DNA from: G025836975 sp040391135
Lineage (GTDB): Bacteria > Pseudomonadota > Gammaproteobacteria > Burkholderiales > Burkholderiaceae_B
Assembly: GCA_040391135.1 (NCBI GenBank)
Contig: JBEBYL010000014.1
Span: 8,508 to 72,507, forward strand
Length of the DNA: 64,000 bases
Direction: 5' to 3'
Shown here piece after piece: positions 51,597 through 60,755 of the stretch; positions within the stretch are counted from its first letter, which is position 1, and each line of letters opens with the position of its first letter. The notes below the pieces were generated by a model. The model had not been told where the DNA came from. It saw only the letters and a program-made list of their open reading frames with translations, and made no database searches. A program made the translations under genes and the position numbers.

Positions 51597-51896
51597 TCAC
51601 GTCTTACGCGGCTGCCCCACTTCGTAAATGCGCAAATTGCGATCTCCTATCCCCAGCCCCGGCCATGCCGCCCGCCAGGCCGCAATATGTTCGGTCGCAA
51701 AATGCCGATCGAGCGCCTGCTGATCGCGCCACATTTCCTTGATGTGGATCAGACCGGGTTCCAGCACGTCTTCGGCATAGCAATATTCTTCGCAGCCGTC
51801 CTCGGCGCGGCTCGACGAAACCATGTCCTTCATGGCCGGACGGGCCTTGGAAAGATTCTCAGCCGGCAGGCGTACTGTTCCAACGATCAATAACAT
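51597..51896 (-). CDS. Antibiotic-biosynthesis-monooxygenase (ABM)-domain protein
   Basis: 99 aa, starting at the ATG at 51896, which has AGGGAT upstream. It is a small ferredoxin-like ABM fold: VGTVRLPAENLSKARPAMKD, GCEEYCYAEDVLEPGLIHI, ALDRHFATEHIAAWRAA. Family members include putative quinol monooxygenases (YgiN-like) and heme-degrading enzymes. The partner and substrate are unknown. It sits between the GNAT remnant and the ABC-F gene and is probably transcribed alone. Confidence 0.83.
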   Translation of the reverse strand: MLLIVGTVRLPAENLSKARPAMKDMVSSSRAEDGCEEYCYAEDVLEPGLIHIKEMWRDQQALDRHFATEHIAAWRAAWPGLGIGDRNLRIYEVGQPRKT

Positions 51897-51992
51897 GTTT
51901 ATCCCTAAGTCGTTCAAGAGCGAAGGAGACAGCATATATCGATAAGCCGGAACAGGAAATCCAGATTTATTCGCGATCGGCCCAAAAATCCA

Positions 51993-53666
51993 TCAAGCCG
52001 CCCTGCGGGACGACGCGGCTTCCCGCTGGCGCTTGGCCTCTTCCAGAAGATAAACCTGGTAGTCGTCCAGGTCGCCCTGGAAGTCCGTCATGCCCCCGCG
52101 CGATACCAGCCAGAACTCGTCGCACACCGAACGCAGCAAAGCGCGGTCATGGCTGACAAGCATGACCGACCCTTCGAATTCGTTCAAGGCTATGCTTAGC
52201 GCCTCGCGGGTGGCCAAGTCCAAGTGATTGGTGGGTTCGTCAAGCAGCAGCAGGTTGGGCCGCTGCCACACGATCATGCACAGCACCAGGCGGGCCTTCT
52301 CGCCGCCGCTCATGCTGCCCACGCTTTGCTTGACCATGTCGCCGCTGAAATTGAAGGTGCCCAGGAAGTTGCGCAAGCCTTGCTCGCGGCAGTCCATGGC
52401 GCTGGGGCGCACATTGGCGGGTGTATCACGCACCAGCCGTATCATGTGGTCCAGCGGATTGTCGGCGGGACGCAGGACGTCAAGTTCCTGCTGCGAGAAG
52501 TAGCCGATATTCAAGCCTTTGCCAGTGATGATTTCGCCCGCGGTCGCTTGCAGCGCCCCGGCAATGGTTTTCACAAAGGTGGATTTCCCCTGGCCGTTGG
52601 CGCCCAGGATACCGATGCGCTGGCCCGCCAGCACCGAACGATTGATGTTCTTGACAATCACCGTTGGCGGGGTGCCCGCTGGCGCATCGTCGGCGGGCGG
52701 ATAGCCGAAGCTGGCGCCGGACATCGACAGCATGGGATTGGGCAGGCTGGCCGGCTCTTTGAACTCGAACTGGAAATCGGCGTCGGCCAGCATGGGGGCG
52801 ACCTTCTCCATGCGCTCCAGGGCCTTGACACGGCTTTGCGCCTGTTTGGCCTTGCTGGCTTTCGCCTTGAAGCGGTCGATGAACTTCTGCAGATGCGCGA
52901 TCTTTTCCTGCTGCTTGGCGTGCGCCGCCTGTTGCAGCAGCATTTGCTCGGAACGCATGTCTTCGAACTTGCTGTAATTGCCGCCATAGCGCACCAGCTT
53001 GCCCTGATCGATATGCAAGGTGACATTGGTCACGGCATCCAGGAACTCGCGGTCATGGCTGATGACCACCATGGTGCCCGCATAATTCTTGAGCCAGGCT
53101 TCCAGCCACACCAGGGCATCCAGGTCCAGGTGGTTGGTCGGCTCGTCAAGCAACAGCAAGTCGGACGGGCACATCAAGGCGCGCGCCAGTTGAAGACGCA
53201 TGCGCCATCCGCCCGAGAAGCTGTTTACCGGCTGATCCAGTTCGGCTACCGAGAACCCCAGACCCAGGATAAGCGCCTGCGCCCGGGCCGGCGCATCGTG
53301 CGCGCCGGCATCATGCAATGCCATGTAGGCGTGCGCCATGCGCATCCCATCCTCGCTTTGCTCCGAGTCGGCCACTTCGGTTTGCGCGGCCAGCAGCACG
53401 GTGTCGCCTTCAATGACGAAGTCGGTGGCGCTTTGCCCGGTTTCCGGCATATCCTGGGCCACTTGCGACATGCGCCATTGGGCGGGAATGGAAAATTCGC
53501 CGCTGTCTTCGCTCAATGTGCGGTTCAGAACCGCGAACAAAGACGATTTACCGGCGCCATTGCGCCCCACCAGCCCGACCTTTTCACCGGGATTGAGCGT
53601 GACGGATGTTTTGTCCAGCAATACTTTACTGCCGCGACGCAGGGTCACGTTCTTCAGGATGATCAT
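51993..53666 (-). CDS. ABC-F family ATPase (ribosome-associated type)
   Basis: 557 aa soluble protein with two ABC domains in one chain and no membrane part. Walker A motifs GRNGAGKSS (about 34-42) and GANGQGKST (about 354-362), signature motifs SFSGGWRMRLQLARAL (about 148-163) and SMSGGEKARLVLCMI (about 453-467), and two LLLLDEPTNHLDL Walker B motifs are present. The linker between domains (about 230-310) is rich in Lys, Gln and Ala, as in ABC-F. These proteins act on the ribosome during translation. The exact subgroup (YheS/Uup) is not settled. Confidence 0.93.
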   Translation of the reverse strand: MIILKNVTLRRGSKVLLDKTSVTLNPGEKVGLVGRNGAGKSSLFAVLNRTLSEDSGEFSIPAQWRMSQVAQDMPETGQSATDFVIEGDTVLLAAQTEVADSEQSEDGMRMAHAYMALHDAGAHDAPARAQALILGLGFSVAELDQPVNSFSGGWRMRLQLARALMCPSDLLLLDEPTNHLDLDALVWLEAWLKNYAGTMVVISHDREFLDAVTNVTLHIDQGKLVRYGGNYSKFEDMRSEQMLLQQAAHAKQQEKIAHLQKFIDRFKAKASKAKQAQSRVKALERMEKVAPMLADADFQFEFKEPASLPNPMLSMSGASFGYPPADDAPAGTPPTVIVKNINRSVLAGQRIGILGANGQGKSTFVKTIAGALQATAGEIITGKGLNIGYFSQQELDVLRPADNPLDHMIRLVRDTPANVRPSAMDCREQGLRNFLGTFNFSGDMVKQSVGSMSGGEKARLVLCMIVWQRPNLLLLDEPTNHLDLATREALSIALNEFEGSVMLVSHDRALLRSVCDEFWLVSRGGMTDFQGDLDDYQVYLLEEAKRQREAASSRRAA

Positions 53667-53692
53667 TCGGGACTTGTGTTCTTCAAATGAGG

Positions 53693-53769
53693 TGGCGCGG
53701 CAGGAGGGGCTCGAACCCCCGACCCCGGGCTTAGAAGGCCCGTGCTCTATCCAGCTGAGCTACTGCCGC
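53693..53769 (-). tRNA. tRNA-Arg (anticodon TCT)
   Basis: Complete cloverleaf on the minus strand: acceptor GCGGCAG pairs with CTGCCGC, the D-arm is AGCTCAGCTGGATAGAGC, the anticodon loop CTTCTAA has TCT at 53733-53735, the T-arm has GGTTCGAGCCC, and CCA is encoded. It reads AGA codons. It sits 27 bp upstream of the ABC-F gene on the same strand. Confidence 0.97.
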
Positions 53770-53967
53770 TTTGTAGGCGGGACGGCGCATTTTAACGCGT
53801 CGCCCCCTAAAGCCAAAAAGCCCATGGAATCGTCCACTTACCGGCCTCGAAATCGCAAATCGGGACCTGAACGTACCGCTTGATACGGTGTTTACAATAG
53901 GTTGCTTAAACCGTTTCCGCCGATGCTACAGTCTCTTTCGTACCAATAACAAGTCGAATGTAGTCCC

Positions 53968-55263
53968 ATGACTCCTATGCCTCTTCTTAAATCCCGACTC
54001 CTTGTCCTGCTGGGAACCTTGCTCATGACGGGCGCAGCCTGCGCCGGAATCAACTACAGACTTGAACAGACGCACGCCGTTGCAGGCGAGACCGTGAACA
54101 TCAGGGCTGTGCTGTTCAATGACACCGACACCGCCATGAGCTGGACGGCTCCCAAGAATCTCGTGCTGCAATGGCGTGACCATAGCGGCCACAGCATACG
54201 AAGCCTGGCCTACCTGGAAGGCAATCAAAGCCCTATCAACATTCCGGTCAACAATTTCATCAAGCTGTCCTGGAGCGCCGTCGTGCCGACCGGCGTCAAA
54301 GGATTGCAGGCCGTGAACATCGAAGGCGAGCCTACCCTGCTCGCGCTGGACGCCAGCCCGCTGGAGCGCAGTGTCATCGCTGGAACGCCGGCGGCGGTGC
54401 CGGTCATCGATGCGGGCGCGGCAAGCGGCAGCGGGCATTCCGACCCGCCGCTTCCCGCCAATGTGGTCGCGGCAACCGGCGCTTCGCTTACCGAAGGGCC
54501 GCCCGTGAATTCGACGAAGCACCTGTCCACCCCCTCTTCAGCCTTCGATAATTTCCGCAGCGCCATCTCGCCCTACGAACCCATTTATTTCGACGTGGGC
54601 AATAAGGGCGGCCGCAATGCACGCTATCAAGTCAGCTTCAAATATCGCATTTTCACGCCCAACGATCCGAACAATCCCGGCTTTGCAGACAATATCTACC
54701 TGGGCTACACGCAGACGGCGCTATGGGATCTTCATTCCGACTCCCATCCTTTTGTGGATACCTCATTCAAGCCCAGCCTGTTCTGGCGCAAGGATGCGCT
54801 ATGGCAATCGCCGCAAAAAGACTGGTTCCTGGGACTGGCGTCGGGGGTGGAACATGAATCGAACGGCAAGAGCGGAGACGACTCGCGTTCGCTCAACTTC
54901 GCCTATATACAACCGGAATTCAGTTATCGCTTCGATGGCGGCAGCACGCTGACGTTCGCGCCGCGCTTCAAAAGTTATTTCAGTGTGCAGAACAACCCGG
55001 ACTATGCGGATTACGCCGGACATGTGGACTGGAAGCTGCGCTGGGCGCAGGACAATGGCCTGGTGCTGTCCGGCCTTTATCGCCAAGGGCATGAAGGCCG
55101 CAATGCAACGCAGCTTGAAGCCGCCTGGCCTCTGCGCCGAACTTTCCTGAATATGAACGGCTACCTTCACCTTCAGTACTTCAAGGGCTACGGTGAAACG
55201 CTGCTGGGCTATAACCACAAGAGCGATGCGCAGGTCCGCGTAGGGATATCGCTGGTTCCCTAA
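53968..55263 (+). CDS. pldA: Outer-membrane phospholipase A with long N-terminal extension
   Basis: 431 aa with a signal peptide (cleavage near ACA-G). Residues about 190-431 are the 12-strand OMPLA barrel; the catalytic dyad is in GVEHESNGKSGDDSRS (His296 and Ser298) and the YIQPEFSYRF and YHLQYFKGYGE-type strands follow. OMPLA cleaves phospholipids in the outer leaflet when lipid asymmetry is disturbed. Compared with the roughly 290-aa E. coli enzyme it has about 160 extra residues between signal peptide and barrel, containing a beta-rich, immunoglobulin-like stretch (about 28-128) and a Pro/Ala linker (about 140-190). A second ATG at residue 4 is possible. Confidence 0.9.
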   Translation: MTPMPLLKSRLLVLLGTLLMTGAACAGINYRLEQTHAVAGETVNIRAVLFNDTDTAMSWTAPKNLVLQWRDHSGHSIRSLAYLEGNQSPINIPVNNFIKLSWSAVVPTGVKGLQAVNIEGEPTLLALDASPLERSVIAGTPAAVPVIDAGAASGSGHSDPPLPANVVAATGASLTEGPPVNSTKHLSTPSSAFDNFRSAISPYEPIYFDVGNKGGRNARYQVSFKYRIFTPNDPNNPGFADNIYLGYTQTALWDLHSDSHPFVDTSFKPSLFWRKDALWQSPQKDWFLGLASGVEHESNGKSGDDSRSLNFAYIQPEFSYRFDGGSTLTFAPRFKSYFSVQNNPDYADYAGHVDWKLRWAQDNGLVLSGLYRQGHEGRNATQLEAAWPLRRTFLNMNGYLHLQYFKGYGETLLGYNHKSDAQVRVGISLVP

Positions 55264-55299
55264 GCGGGCAAAAAACCAGGTCTGAAAACCGCCCCCGCC

Positions 55300-56259
55300 C
55301 TAGCGCGCCCGCGCACCTGCGCGCGGCGAGGGCGCGGCGTGCGGACCTTCCGCGTCGCTGTCGCAGGCATGGATCAGGAATTGGCGAAAGACATCCACCA
55401 GGCCGGCGGGTTCTTTTTCGCGAGGCCATAGAAGCCCGACATCCATGGGCGCCACGGGGTCGGATATCGGTATGGCAATGATCTTCTTGCCTTCCAGCGA
55501 CCAGGGCCGGTAGACCAGATCCGACAATATCGATACGCCGAAACCATAAGCCACCAGGCCGCGCAAGGCCTCCAGCGAGCTGGTGCGCATCGCCACTTTC
55601 AAGGCCGCGTGCTTGCCAGTCCAATGGCGCAGCGCCGCCGTATCGGCGTCGTCGACCGTCAGCATGATGTAGGGATGCTGGGCGATGTCCTTGAGCGTCG
55701 TCGTGGCCTGCCGCGCCAACGGATGGGACGCGCCCGCCCAGACCCGGCGGCGGGAACGCACCAGCAGCCGATGGCCGTAATGCTCCTGCTTTTCTATGTT
55801 GGACAGCAGCCCTATGCCCAGGTCTATGCTTTGTTCGGCCAGGGCCGACTCCAGCGATGCCCTGTCCATGTCCACCAGATCGATCTCGACCTGGGGATAG
55901 CTGCGCTTGAAGCGGCTCAATAGATCCGGCAGGAAATAGCCCAGGACCGTATAAGTGGCCGCCAGCCGTATCGTCCCTTTGGCCGATTGGGGCAGCAGGC
56001 TGGCATGCCGCATGGCGTCGTTGACCGAATCCATGACATGGCGCGCATGATGAAAGAAGACCTGGCCTTCCGGCGTCAACACCACGCCGTGGGGAAGGCG
56101 CTCGAACAAACGTACCTTCAATTGCCTTTCCAGGCTTTGCACGGCGCTGGTGATGGCCGATTGCGATACATGTTCGGCCACCGCCGCGCTGGAAAACTGT
56201 CCTGACGCCGCCGCGGCGATGAAGTAGCGGAACTGCCGCAGGGTGACCTCGCTTTTCAT
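55300..56259 (-). CDS. LysR-family transcriptional regulator
   Basis: 319 aa. The helix-turn-helix (about 4-64: VTLRQFRYFIAAAASGQFSS, AAVAEHVSQSAITSAVQSLE) and effector domain (about 92-295) are intact, with an Ala/Arg-rich tail of about 20 residues. It is divergent from the ferredoxin oxidoreductase gene with 105 bp between them and probably activates it. Confidence 0.93.
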   Translation of the reverse strand: MKSEVTLRQFRYFIAAAASGQFSSAAVAEHVSQSAITSAVQSLERQLKVRLFERLPHGVVLTPEGQVFFHHARHVMDSVNDAMRHASLLPQSAKGTIRLAATYTVLGYFLPDLLSRFKRSYPQVEIDLVDMDRASLESALAEQSIDLGIGLLSNIEKQEHYGHRLLVRSRRRVWAGASHPLARQATTTLKDIAQHPYIMLTVDDADTAALRHWTGKHAALKVAMRTSSLEALRGLVAYGFGVSILSDLVYRPWSLEGKKIIAIPISDPVAPMDVGLLWPREKEPAGLVDVFRQFLIHACDSDAEGPHAAPSPRAGARAR

Positions 56260-56364
56260 CGGATTTTCAAATACCAGATAGCTGAAAATTTGATTTTACG
56301 ATATCGATGTAAGCTCATACACTAAGTCGATAAGCAGAAAGGCAACGCACAGGAGACTGCCCCG
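56260..56364. promoter_or_regulatory. Divergent LysR/oxidoreductase control region
   Basis: TCAAAT at 56267-56272 and ATTTGA at 56288-56293 are inverted repeats 15 bp apart, centred 21 bp apart (two helical turns), in a strongly AT-rich region. This is the layout of a LysR-type binding site; the target is inferred. Confidence 0.45.
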
Positions 56365-59300
56365 ATGAATGCCCCCCTCGATCAGGCGACGCTGTCGACG
56401 CTCGCCAAGGTATCCCTAGACGACAAGTACACGCTGGAGAAGGGCCGAGCCTACATGAGCGGCACCCAGGCCCTGGTGCGCCTGCCCATGCTGCAGAAAG
56501 CACGCGATCAGCGCGCCGGCTTGAACACCGCCGGCTTCATTTCGGGGTATCGCGGTTCCCCGCTGGGCGCGCTGGACCAGGCGCTCTGGAAGGCCAAGAA
56601 ACATTTAAGCGATCACGACATCGTGTTTCAGCCCGGCCTGAATGAAGACCTGGCCGCCACCTCGGTCTGGGGCACGCAGCAGGTCACCCTTTATCCGGAC
56701 GCCACGCGCGACGGCGTCTTCGGCATGTGGTACGGCAAGGGGCCGGGCGTGGACCGGTCCATGGATGTCTTCAAGCATGCGAATTCCGCCGGCACATCCC
56801 GCCACGGCGGGGTCCTGGTCCTGGCCGGCGACGACCACGGCGCCAAGTCCTCCACCGTGGCCCACCAGTCCGAGCACGATCTCCAGGCGGCGGGCATTCC
56901 GGTGCTCTACCCGTCCAACGTGCAGGAGTACCTGGACTACGGCCTGCACGGCTGGGCCATGAGCCGCTACTCCGGTCTTTGGGTCGCCATGAAATGCGTC
57001 ACCGAGGTCGTCGAATCGACCGCTTCTGTCGACATCGACCCGGATCGCGCGCGCATCGTCATCCCCCAGGACTTCGTCCTGCCCCCCGATGGACTGGGCA
57101 TACGCTGGCCCGACCCGCCGCTGGCGCAGGAAGCGAGGCTGATCGACTACAAATGGTATGCGGCCCTGGCCTATACGCGCGCCAACAAGCTGAACCGCAT
57201 CGTCATCGATTCGCCCCGCCCGCGATTCGGCATCATGACCGCCGGCAAGGCTTACCTGGACACCCGCCAGGCATTGGCCGACCTGGGCCTGGACGCCGCC
57301 ACCTGTGCGCAGTTGGGCATACGCCTGATGAAAGTGGGTTGCGTCTGGCCTCTTAATGCGCAGGATGCCCGCGAGTTCGCCACCGGCCTGGAAGAAATAC
57401 TGGTGGTCGAGGAAAAACGCCAGATACTGGAATACGCGCTCAAGGAAGAGCTCTACAACTGGCGCGACGATGTGCGCCCCAAGGTGTACGGCAAGTTCGA
57501 CGAAAAGGACAACGCAGGCGGCGAATGGTCGGTGCCGCGCGGGCAATGGCTGCTGCCCGCCCGCGCCGAACTGTCCCCCGCCCTGATTGCGCGCGCGATT
57601 GCCAGGCGGCTGGAAAAGACCGAGCTGCCGGCCGAGGTCCGCGCGCGGATCGCGGCCCGCGTCGCCATCATCGACGCCAAGGACCGCGAACTTCAGGCGC
57701 CCGCCACGGCCATCGACCGCAAGCCCTGGTTCTGTTCGGGCTGCCCGCACAACACGTCGACCAATGTCCCTGAAGGTTCGCGCGCACTGGCGGGCATCGG
57801 CTGCCACTACATGGCAATCTGGATGGACCGCAAGACCGAAACCTTCAGCCATATGGGCGGCGAAGGCGCCGCCTGGATAGGCCAGAAATCCTTCACCACC
57901 GAAAAACACGTTTTTGCGAACCTGGGCGACGGCACGTACTTCCATTCCGGCATCCTGGCCATCCGCGCCGCCATTGCCGCCAACGCCAATATCACCTACA
58001 AGATTCTGTACAACGACGCGGTGGCCATGACGGGCGGCCAGCCCGTGGACGGCGTGCTGAAGGTGACCGACGTGATCGCGCAGGTGCATGCCGAAGGCGC
58101 CAGGAAGGTGGTGGTGGTTACCGATGAGCCCGACAAGTACAAGGGCGTGGCGCTGGCCGGCAACACGGCCGTATATCATCGCGACGAACTGGACCGTGTG
58201 CAGCGCGAGCTGCGTGAAATGGAAGGCACCACCGTGCTGGTCTACGACCAGACCTGCGCCACCGAAAAACGGCGCCGCCGCAAGCGCGGCGCCTACCCCG
58301 ACCCGGCGCGCCGGGTCTTCATCAACGACACCGTTTGCGAAGGCTGCGGCGATTGCTCCGTCAAATCCAACTGCCTTTCGGTCGAGCCGCTGGAAACACC
58401 GTTGGGCACCAAGCGGAAAATAAACCAGTCCTCCTGCAACAAGGATTTTTCCTGCGTCAACGGCTTCTGTCCCAGTTTCATCACCGCCGAAGGCGCACAG
58501 CTTAAAAAACCGCAAGCGCAAGAACCCAAAGCCGGCGGAGTACAAAACACCGGCCTGCCCGTTCCCGAACTGCCAGCCATAGACAGCCCTTACGGCATAT
58601 TGGTCACGGGCATAGGCGGCACCGGCGTGGTCACCATAGGCAGCCTGCTGGGCATGGCGGCCCACCTGGAAAACAAGGGGGTCACCGTCCTGGACATGGC
58701 CGGACTGGCGCAAAAAGGCGGCGCCGTGCTCAGCCACGTTCAGATCGCGCGGCATCCCGACGATTTGCATGCCACGCGCATCGCAACCGGCGAAGCCGAG
58801 GTAATAATAGGCTGCGACGCCATCGTCACCACTTCGGCCGAGGTCCTGTCGAAAGTGCGCAAGAATGCCACCCGCGCCGCCATCAACAGCGCGCCCATTC
58901 CCACGGCCGACTTCATCAAGAACCCATCATGGCGCTTTCCCGATGCGGCGGCGCATAAGACCCTGACCGAAGCCATGGGCTCGGCATGCGAGTTCCTGGA
59001 TGCCAATGCCTTGGCGGTGTATTTGCTGGGGGATGCCATCTACGCCAACCCTTTGCTGTTGGGCTATGCATGGCAAAAGGGCTGGATACCGCTGTCCTAC
59101 GAAAGCCTGCAGCGCGCCATCGAATTGAACGGCGTAATGGTGGAAAAAAACCTGTCGGCCTTCGAGTGGGGCCGCGCGGCGGCGCATCATGGCCTGGATG
59201 CCATTGCACCCGACCTGGGCAAGACCGGCAAAGCGGCGGCGCAGGTCATCGCCCTGCCCGAAACACTGGACGCGATCATTGAACGCGGCGTTCAATGGCT

Positions 59301-59931
59301 GACGGCGTATCAGAATCCCGCCTATGCGCGCCGTTACGCGCTAGCGGTCCAACGGGTGCGTGCCAAAGAGTCCGGCCTGGCATCGGGGAACGGCTTGCGT
59401 CTGACGCGCGCGGTGGCCGGAAACCTGGCCAAGCTGATGGCCTACAAGGATGAATACGAAGTCGCCCGGCTTTATACCGATCCGGCATTCACGCAGAAGC
59501 TGCGCGCGCAGTTCGAGGGCGAGCCCGGCAAGGACTACCAAGTGCATTTTCATCTGGCGCCCCCCCTGCTGGCCAAGCGCAACGACAAGGGTGAATTGGT
59601 AAAGAAGAAATACGGACCGTGGATGATGACGGCGTTCAAGGCATTGGCCCGCATGAAAGGCTTGCGGGGAACCGCGCTGGACCTGTTCGGGCGCAGCACC
59701 GAACGCCGCCAGGAACGCGCGCTGATCGACGACTATTTGACCTTGATCCAGGAATTCGACGCCAGCCTGACGGACGGGAACCTGGCCGTGGCCATAGAAC
59801 TGGCCAATCTTCCGCAAGATATCCGGGGATTCGGACACGTAAAGGAAAGGAATCTGCAAGCGGCCCAGGCGCGCAGGACACAGTTGCTGGACGGCTACCG
59901 GAATGCGGCGCCTTTGGTACAGGTGGCTTGA
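56365..59931 (+). CDS. Fused 2-oxoacid (indolepyruvate-type) ferredoxin oxidoreductase
   Basis: 1188 aa, an iorA/iorB-type fusion. Order: N-terminal TPP-related region (residues 1 to about 400), TPP/Mg site GDGTYFHSG (521-529) with Asn548 in YKILYNDAVAMTGG, a cysteine cluster for [4Fe-4S] (Cys658, Cys661, Cys664 and Cys670 in VCEGCGDCSVKSNC), then the gamma domain with the Rossmann-like GIGGTGVVTIG (749-759). It oxidatively decarboxylates aryl- or branched-chain 2-oxoacids to acyl-CoA, reducing ferredoxin. The start has AGGAG upstream. It is divergent from its LysR gene and convergent with the ABC transporter genes. Confidence 0.92.
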   Translation: MNAPLDQATLSTLAKVSLDDKYTLEKGRAYMSGTQALVRLPMLQKARDQRAGLNTAGFISGYRGSPLGALDQALWKAKKHLSDHDIVFQPGLNEDLAATSVWGTQQVTLYPDATRDGVFGMWYGKGPGVDRSMDVFKHANSAGTSRHGGVLVLAGDDHGAKSSTVAHQSEHDLQAAGIPVLYPSNVQEYLDYGLHGWAMSRYSGLWVAMKCVTEVVESTASVDIDPDRARIVIPQDFVLPPDGLGIRWPDPPLAQEARLIDYKWYAALAYTRANKLNRIVIDSPRPRFGIMTAGKAYLDTRQALADLGLDAATCAQLGIRLMKVGCVWPLNAQDAREFATGLEEILVVEEKRQILEYALKEELYNWRDDVRPKVYGKFDEKDNAGGEWSVPRGQWLLPARAELSPALIARAIARRLEKTELPAEVRARIAARVAIIDAKDRELQAPATAIDRKPWFCSGCPHNTSTNVPEGSRALAGIGCHYMAIWMDRKTETFSHMGGEGAAWIGQKSFTTEKHVFANLGDGTYFHSGILAIRAAIAANANITYKILYNDAVAMTGGQPVDGVLKVTDVIAQVHAEGARKVVVVTDEPDKYKGVALAGNTAVYHRDELDRVQRELREMEGTTVLVYDQTCATEKRRRRKRGAYPDPARRVFINDTVCEGCGDCSVKSNCLSVEPLETPLGTKRKINQSSCNKDFSCVNGFCPSFITAEGAQLKKPQAQEPKAGGVQNTGLPVPELPAIDSPYGILVTGIGGTGVVTIGSLLGMAAHLENKGVTVLDMAGLAQKGGAVLSHVQIARHPDDLHATRIATGEAEVIIGCDAIVTTSAEVLSKVRKNATRAAINSAPIPTADFIKNPSWRFPDAAAHKTLTEAMGSACEFLDANALAVYLLGDAIYANPLLLGYAWQKGWIPLSYESLQRAIELNGVMVEKNLSAFEWGRAAAHHGLDAIAPDLGKTGKAAAQVIALPETLDAIIERGVQWLTAYQNPAYARRYALAVQRVRAKESGLASGNGLRLTRAVAGNLAKLMAYKDEYEVARLYTDPAFTQKLRAQFEGEPGKDYQVHFHLAPPLLAKRNDKGELVKKKYGPWMMTAFKALARMKGLRGTALDLFGRSTERRQERALIDDYLTLIQEFDASLTDGNLAVAIELANLPQDIRGFGHVKERNLQAAQARRTQLLDGYRNAAPLVQVA

Positions 59932-59971
59932 CGCGTTTTCCTGGCTGGAGTGAAGGCCGGCCATTGCGCCG

Positions 59972-60000
59972 GGCCGCCCAGGCGGACTGCCTGGGCGGCC
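59972..60000. terminator. Perfect 12-bp hairpin between convergent genes
   Basis: Arms 59972-59983 and 59989-60000, 5-base loop, ending exactly at the stop codon of the ABC ATPase gene. It is likely a bidirectional transcription stop though there is no T run. Confidence 0.55.
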
Positions 60001-60755
60001 TAAAGCGCCAGATAGGATAGTCGCATGTCTTCGTTGGCGGCCAGTTCGTCCATCGGGCCGCTGTACCGGATGGCGCCTTTCTCGAGCACGTAAGCGCGGT
60101 CGGACACCAACTCCGCAAAATGGATGTTCTGCTCGGACAGCAGCACGCTTGCCCCCCTGGCCTTCAAGGCCAGGATCATGTCGGCCATTTGCTCCACGAT
60201 CAGCGGCGCCACACCTTCGGAAGGCTCGTCCAGCAACAGGCAGTAGGGGTTCCCCATCAGTGTCCGCGCCACCGTCAGCATCTGCTGCTCGCCGCCGCTC
60301 AGTGTGCCGGCAAGACGCTTGCGCATGCCGGCAAGATTCGGGAACAGGTCGAATACCGTGTCCACGGACCAGTTCAGCCCCGGCCGGCCGTCAGGCCAGC
60401 TTCGATCGGGCTGACGGCCCGTCGCCAGGTTTTCCATGACGGTCAGGTCGGTGAATACCCGCCTGTCTTCCGGAACATAGCCCAGCCCCAGGCGGGCGAT
60501 TTCGTAGGCCTGACGCTTTTGCAGATCGTGCTCCATAAACGCAAGGCTTCCGCGCCGCGCCGGCAGCAATCCCATGATGGCCTTGAGCGTGGTGGACTTG
60601 CCTGCGCCGTTGCGCCCCATCAAGGCAACGACCTCGCCCCGGCCAACGCGCAGGGCGACATCGTGCAGTATGTGGGCCGCGCCATACCATGCATTCAATC
60701 CGGCCACGGACAACAGCGGCCGCCCCTGCCCGGCATCAGTCTGCTTTCCACTCAT
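60000..60755 (-). CDS. livF: Branched-chain-amino-acid-type ABC transporter, ATP-binding protein (LivF-like)
   Basis: 251 aa ABC ATPase. Walker A GRNGAGKST (about 47-55), a Q-loop-containing LGYVPEDRRVFTDLTVMEN (about 93-111), signature LSGGEQQMLTVARTLM (about 153-168) and Walker B LLLDEPSEGVAPL (about 172-184) match LivF, which with LivG drives the HAAT-type importer. The start has a GGGAGG site and overlaps the livG stop by 4 nt. It is the last gene of the unit. Confidence 0.93.
   Translation of the reverse strand: MSGKQTDAGQGRPLLSVAGLNAWYGAAHILHDVALRVGRGEVVALMGRNGAGKSTTLKAIMGLLPARRGSLAFMEHDLQKRQAYEIARLGLGYVPEDRRVFTDLTVMENLATGRQPDRSWPDGRPGLNWSVDTVFDLFPNLAGMRKRLAGTLSGGEQQMLTVARTLMGNPYCLLLDEPSEGVAPLIVEQMADMILALKARGASVLLSEQNIHFAELVSDRAYVLEKGAIRYSGPMDELAANEDMRLSYLAL

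Noticed and set aside
56605..58770. A 721-codon minus-strand open frame opposite the ferredoxin oxidoreductase
   Set aside because: Shadow of the oxidoreductase gene caused by high GC content; composition is His/Gly-rich and meaningless.
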